Source: Lactobacillus mulieris
GTDB taxonomy: Bacteria > Bacillota > Bacilli > Lactobacillales > Lactobacillaceae
Direction: 5' to 3'
Assembly: GCF_007095465.1 (NCBI RefSeq)
Contig: NZ_SDGL01000024.1
Span: 1 to 5,855 of the forward strand
DNA: 5,855 nt
Below, in pieces: positions 3,295 to 5,855 of the stretch. Below the pieces are notes generated by a model, which did not search any database, was not told the origin of the DNA, and saw only the letters and a program-made list of their open reading frames with translations. The translations under genes were made by a program, and so were the position numbers. Positions within the stretch are counted from its first letter, which is position 1. Each line of letters starts with the position of its first letter.

Positions 3295-5855
3295 GAAGAT
3301 ACTAATTCAACTACTGTAAGTTCAAATGCTGATGCAATTTCAACAGAAGAAGCAAAAACTACTTCTGTTGATAAGTCTGCTCTACAGAATGCTTATGACA
3401 ATGCACTTAATGTTCAAAAATCAGATGTTAAATACACTAACGAAACTGACTCTACTAAAAAGAGTGCATATGATAGTGCAGTTGCTAATGCAAAATCTGT
3501 TTTAGACAATGCTTCAGCAACTAGTGAAGATGTAACTAATGCAGTTAATGAGTTGAATACTGCATACAATTCATTAACTGGCGTTGCGAATACAACTACC
3601 ACAGCTAATGATACGACTAAAACTGGCGCTGGTTTGTATAGTGATGAAGATAAGGCAAAAGAACAAGCAAGTAATTTAACTACTGAATCTAGTACTATCT
3701 CTAGAAAGTTATTTACTGACTTTTTGAAGAAATATAATGTAACAAATGGTGATCGTTACCAAGTAGATCCTAAAGATAGTGGTGTATTTTCATCAGGTAA
3801 TATTGACAAGTGGCATCATGCTGTAAATACAAATGATAGTACGTATTATAATGCATCAGCAACAGGTAATATTACAATTACTCAAGCAGATTATAATCAA
3901 AATGATAATACAATCACATGGACAGTTACTTTTAACCCTAATAATGGGGTTAGTTACAGTGGCTCTGGTTCACCTGCCGGAACTGGAGCTGGTGGGTCTG
4001 GTAGTGGGTCCTTTTCAACTGCGACTTCAGTTTATGCAATTTCTATTAGTAAAGATTTAGCTGTTCAATCAATTAAATATGGTTGGAATACTTTAACTGA
4101 TGCAACTGAAAATTATAATAAGTCTCAAGCTAGTCAATCTGCAGTTGCTATTACAAGTTCAGAAACTAATAATGCTGCTAATGAAATGACTGTTACTAGT
4201 GGTGAAACTACAGCATATAATAGTTTTAAAAAAGCATTAGTATCTGGTCCACTTTTTAACTATATTAGTAATGGAGATATTGGAACTAACATTACATTTG
4301 ATCCATATCAAAATGGAAAAACTGCTAATAGTAAAAAGAACTCAGTTGGTTTCACTGTTCAAATTACTACTAGTGTTGATACTAATAACTTGGGAGCTTT
4401 TACTGGTTTGGTAGCTGGCGAAAGTTATATCACTCCATATCTATATTCACAAATGGGGGATAATGCATTTAAGACCCCACGTGTATTAGGTGTTTACCGT
4501 GCAGCAAACATTACAGTTACTAACAAAGGTACTGAAGGAATCACTTCAGAAGCAATTCCAGTTAAAGTTACTTATAACGGTAGTGAAACTGTTCCTTCTG
4601 ATGTAACTTCAATTACTTATACAATTAACAAAAATGCAGACAATTTAAAGAAGGTAAATGCTTCTAAATATGCAAATGCAACTAATGACTCAATCCAAGT
4701 TACAACAAATGATTGGAACAAAGGATACTACGATACAGAATCCGTAAGTTATCCATATTACTATGATACAAACACCTTAAAAGATGATTTGTTAAATAGT
4801 AATGCTTTAAGTCTTTCAAACATTTCTGTAAATGGTAGCTCAAGTAAGATTTACAACACAAGTACTTCAATTCAAAATGGTGCACTTGTAATCAATATTA
4901 CTGCTTGGGATCAACCTGCCACTGGTAAAGAAATCACAGTTGAAAAGGGTACTACTTTAACTCCTGATTTAGTAGCAGAAAAATCAATTTCAAACTATAA
5001 GCAATTAAAGGCAGAAGGTTATACTTTTAGCTTTAATAATGATGTTGATACTTCAAAAGAAGGTACAGGAAATTATGGGTTATTAATTAAATACCCAGAC
5101 TATACTGAAGCTAATAAACATAATTCAGTTCAAAGTATTACTGTTCATGTAACTGATTCTAACTTGGACAATGCTAAGAAGGCTGCCAATGACGCAATTG
5201 ATAAGTTAAACAACTTAAACGATGCGCAAAAAGCAATAGCTAAAGCAGCAGTAAAAGCTGCAACTACAGTAGATGCAGTGACTGCAGCTCAAACCAACGC
5301 AACTACAACTGATACTAATATGGGTAACTTGTCAAATGATGACAACTACAAGAGCGCCGAAAGTATCAAGCAAGGTTCTAATTACAAAAATGCCGATACT
5401 GACTTAAAGAAGGCTTATGATGATGCAGTAAATGAAGCAAAAGCATTGTTAGATAAGTCAACAGGAACTTCAACTGGCGATGTATCAAAGGACCCTGTAG
5501 CTGTGGAAGCAGCAAAGAAGAAAGTTGATGAGGCATTAGCAGCATTAAACGGTGATAGCAATTTAGCTAAAGCCAAGGAAGAAGCTAAGAAAGCTATCAA
5601 TCAAATGGGCGACTTAAGCGATGCTGATAAGGAAGCAGCAAAGGCAAATGTTGATAAGGCCACAGAAATTTCAAATGTTAATACTGCAAAATCAGATGCT
5701 CAAGACTTGAACGATGCCAAGAAGGCAGCTAAAGAAGCCATTGAACAAATGAGTGACTTAAGCGATGCCGATAAGACAGCAGCTAAGTCAAACGTAGATA
5801 ACGCAACAAATATTGCAGGTGTAAATACAGCTAAGCAAGATGCTCAAGACTTGAA
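3139..5855 (+). CDS. YSIRK-signal surface adhesin with FIVAR, Rib-like and GA modules, 5' part; runs off the right edge
   Basis: The open frame from ATG 3139 has no stop up to 5855 (905 codons). Domains by residue: YSIRK signal peptide 1-52 (FSLRKTTLGLASV at 21-33, likely cleavage VHAA/ED); FIVAR-like module about 77-149 (KSAYDSAVANAKSVL, ATSEDVTNAV); a region of about 445 residues (150-594), rich in Asn, Thr, Ser and Tyr, with alternating beta-like stretches, a Gly/Ser loop at 275-294 and a YPYYY cluster at 538-542, that I do not recognise; a Rib/Ig-like domain about 595-672 (EITVEKGTTLTPD, GTGNYGLLIKYPDY, ITVHVTD); a GA-type helical module about 675-735 (AKKAANDAIDKLNNLNDAQK); a second FIVAR about 740-807; then GA modules in tandem to the edge. 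No Cys occurs. The GA-FIVAR-GA order recalls staphylococcal Ebh stalks. It is likely a sortase-anchored adhesin with residues 150-594 as binding head; the LPXTG must lie outside the window. Ligand unknown. Confidence 0.93.
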   Translation, partial: MLSKNNKKQYDLKHANGRQHFSLRKTTLGLASVLLSTTLYLGGNSGQLVHAAEDTNSTTVSSNADAISTEEAKTTSVDKSALQNAYDNALNVQKSDVKYTNETDSTKKSAYDSAVANAKSVLDNASATSEDVTNAVNELNTAYNSLTGVANTTTTANDTTKTGAGLYSDEDKAKEQASNLTTESSTISRKLFTDFLKKYNVTNGDRYQVDPKDSGVFSSGNIDKWHHAVNTNDSTYYNASATGNITITQADYNQNDNTITWTVTFNPNNGVSYSGSGSPAGTGAGGSGSGSFSTATSVYAISISKDLAVQSIKYGWNTLTDATENYNKSQASQSAVAITSSETNNAANEMTVTSGETTAYNSFKKALVSGPLFNYISNGDIGTNITFDPYQNGKTANSKKNSVGFTVQITTSVDTNNLGAFTGLVAGESYITPYLYSQMGDNAFKTPRVLGVYRAANITVTNKGTEGITSEAIPVKVTYNGSETVPSDVTSITYTINKNADNLKKVNASKYANATNDSIQVTTNDWNKGYYDTESVSYPYYYDTNTLKDDLLNSNALSLSNISVNGSSSKIYNTSTSIQNGALVINITAWDQPATGKEITVEKGTTLTPDLVAEKSISNYKQLKAEGYTFSFNNDVDTSKEGTGNYGLLIKYPDYTEANKHNSVQSITVHVTDSNLDNAKKAANDAIDKLNNLNDAQKAIAKAAVKAATTVDAVTAAQTNATTTDTNMGNLSNDDNYKSAESIKQGSNYKNADTDLKKAYDDAVNEAKALLDKSTGTSTGDVSKDPVAVEAAKKKVDEALAALNGDSNLAKAKEEAKKAINQMGDLSDADKEAAKANVDKATEISNVNTAKSDAQDLNDAKKAAKEAIEQMSDLSDADKTAAKSNVDNATNIAGVNTAKQDAQDL
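5566..5853 (+). repeat. 144-bp tandem repeats (48-residue GA-type modules), two copies visible
   Basis: The codons CAAATG recur at 5602 and 5746, and CAAGACTTGAA recurs at 5701 and 5845, giving an exact 144-bp period. Copies are about 5566-5709 and 5710-5853, and a third starts at the edge. Each encodes the pattern AKKA..AI.QM.DLSDADK, followed by AAK.NVD.AT and a VNTA segment, a three-helix GA-like fold. Some family members bind serum albumin, but Ebh-like copies may serve only as stalk. The tract continues to the right. Confidence 0.9.

Noticed and set aside
3414..3602. Minus-strand open frames inside the third gene (here and at 4700-4885 and 5415-5600)
   Set aside because: They lie wholly opposite the real coding frame, lack start signals and match no family. 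Long antisense frames are common opposite Ala/Lys/Asp-rich repeats.
3833..4060. Plus-strand 75-codon open frame inside the third gene
   Set aside because: It is an out-of-frame shadow of the adhesin coding sequence, with biased hydrophobic composition and no ribosome site.

Overview
The window reads as part of a cell-surface protein locus of a low-GC Gram-positive bacterium, most likely a host-associated Lactobacillus in the strict sense (gasseri/johnsonii/crispatus-like). The evidence is AT-rich DNA, a YSIRK-type signal peptide (FSLRK...GLASV), an LPQTG sorting signal, and FIVAR, GA-type and Rib-like modules. The species is inferred, not proven. All genes are on the plus strand.

Region 1 (1-1277) is the 3' end of a large LPXTG adhesin. 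It has almost three visible copies of an exact 258-bp (86-residue) repeat, then one FIVAR-like helical module, a Ser/Thr/Lys-rich wall-spanning stretch, LPQTG, a membrane segment and a KKKK tail. A strong intrinsic terminator follows at 1327-1363.

Region 2 (about 1384-2705) is a decayed second surface-protein gene. A weak promoter and an SD-like G-run precede it. The YSIRK signal peptide is still readable but split over frames, followed by three FIVAR-like modules interrupted by stops and shifts, and the C-terminal membrane anchor survives out of frame. An intact terminator closes it. About five frame changes and one in-frame nonsense codon are needed to read it through, while both flanking genes are clean.

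Region 3 (2706-3138) is a very AT-rich gap without a gene. It holds a 22-bp tandem repeat, an isolated run of eight G, a possible promoter, and a terminator-like hairpin just upstream of the next gene. The hairpin may be an attenuator or the end of a short leader RNA.

Region 4 (3139-5855, running off the right edge) is the 5' part of a third surface protein. It has a YSIRK signal peptide, one FIVAR-like module, about 445 residues of Asn/Thr/Ser-rich, probably beta-structured sequence that I do not recognise (candidate ligand-binding head), a Rib/Ig-like domain, and then an Ebh-like stalk of alternating GA and FIVAR modules that turns into 144-bp tandem repeats at the edge.

Together this is a head-to-tail array of sortase-anchored, modular adhesins, with evidence of turnover: one gene dying and repeat tracts able to vary in length in its neighbours. 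I found no RNA genes, CRISPR, insertion sequences, or signs of a non-adhesin defence or metabolic system.
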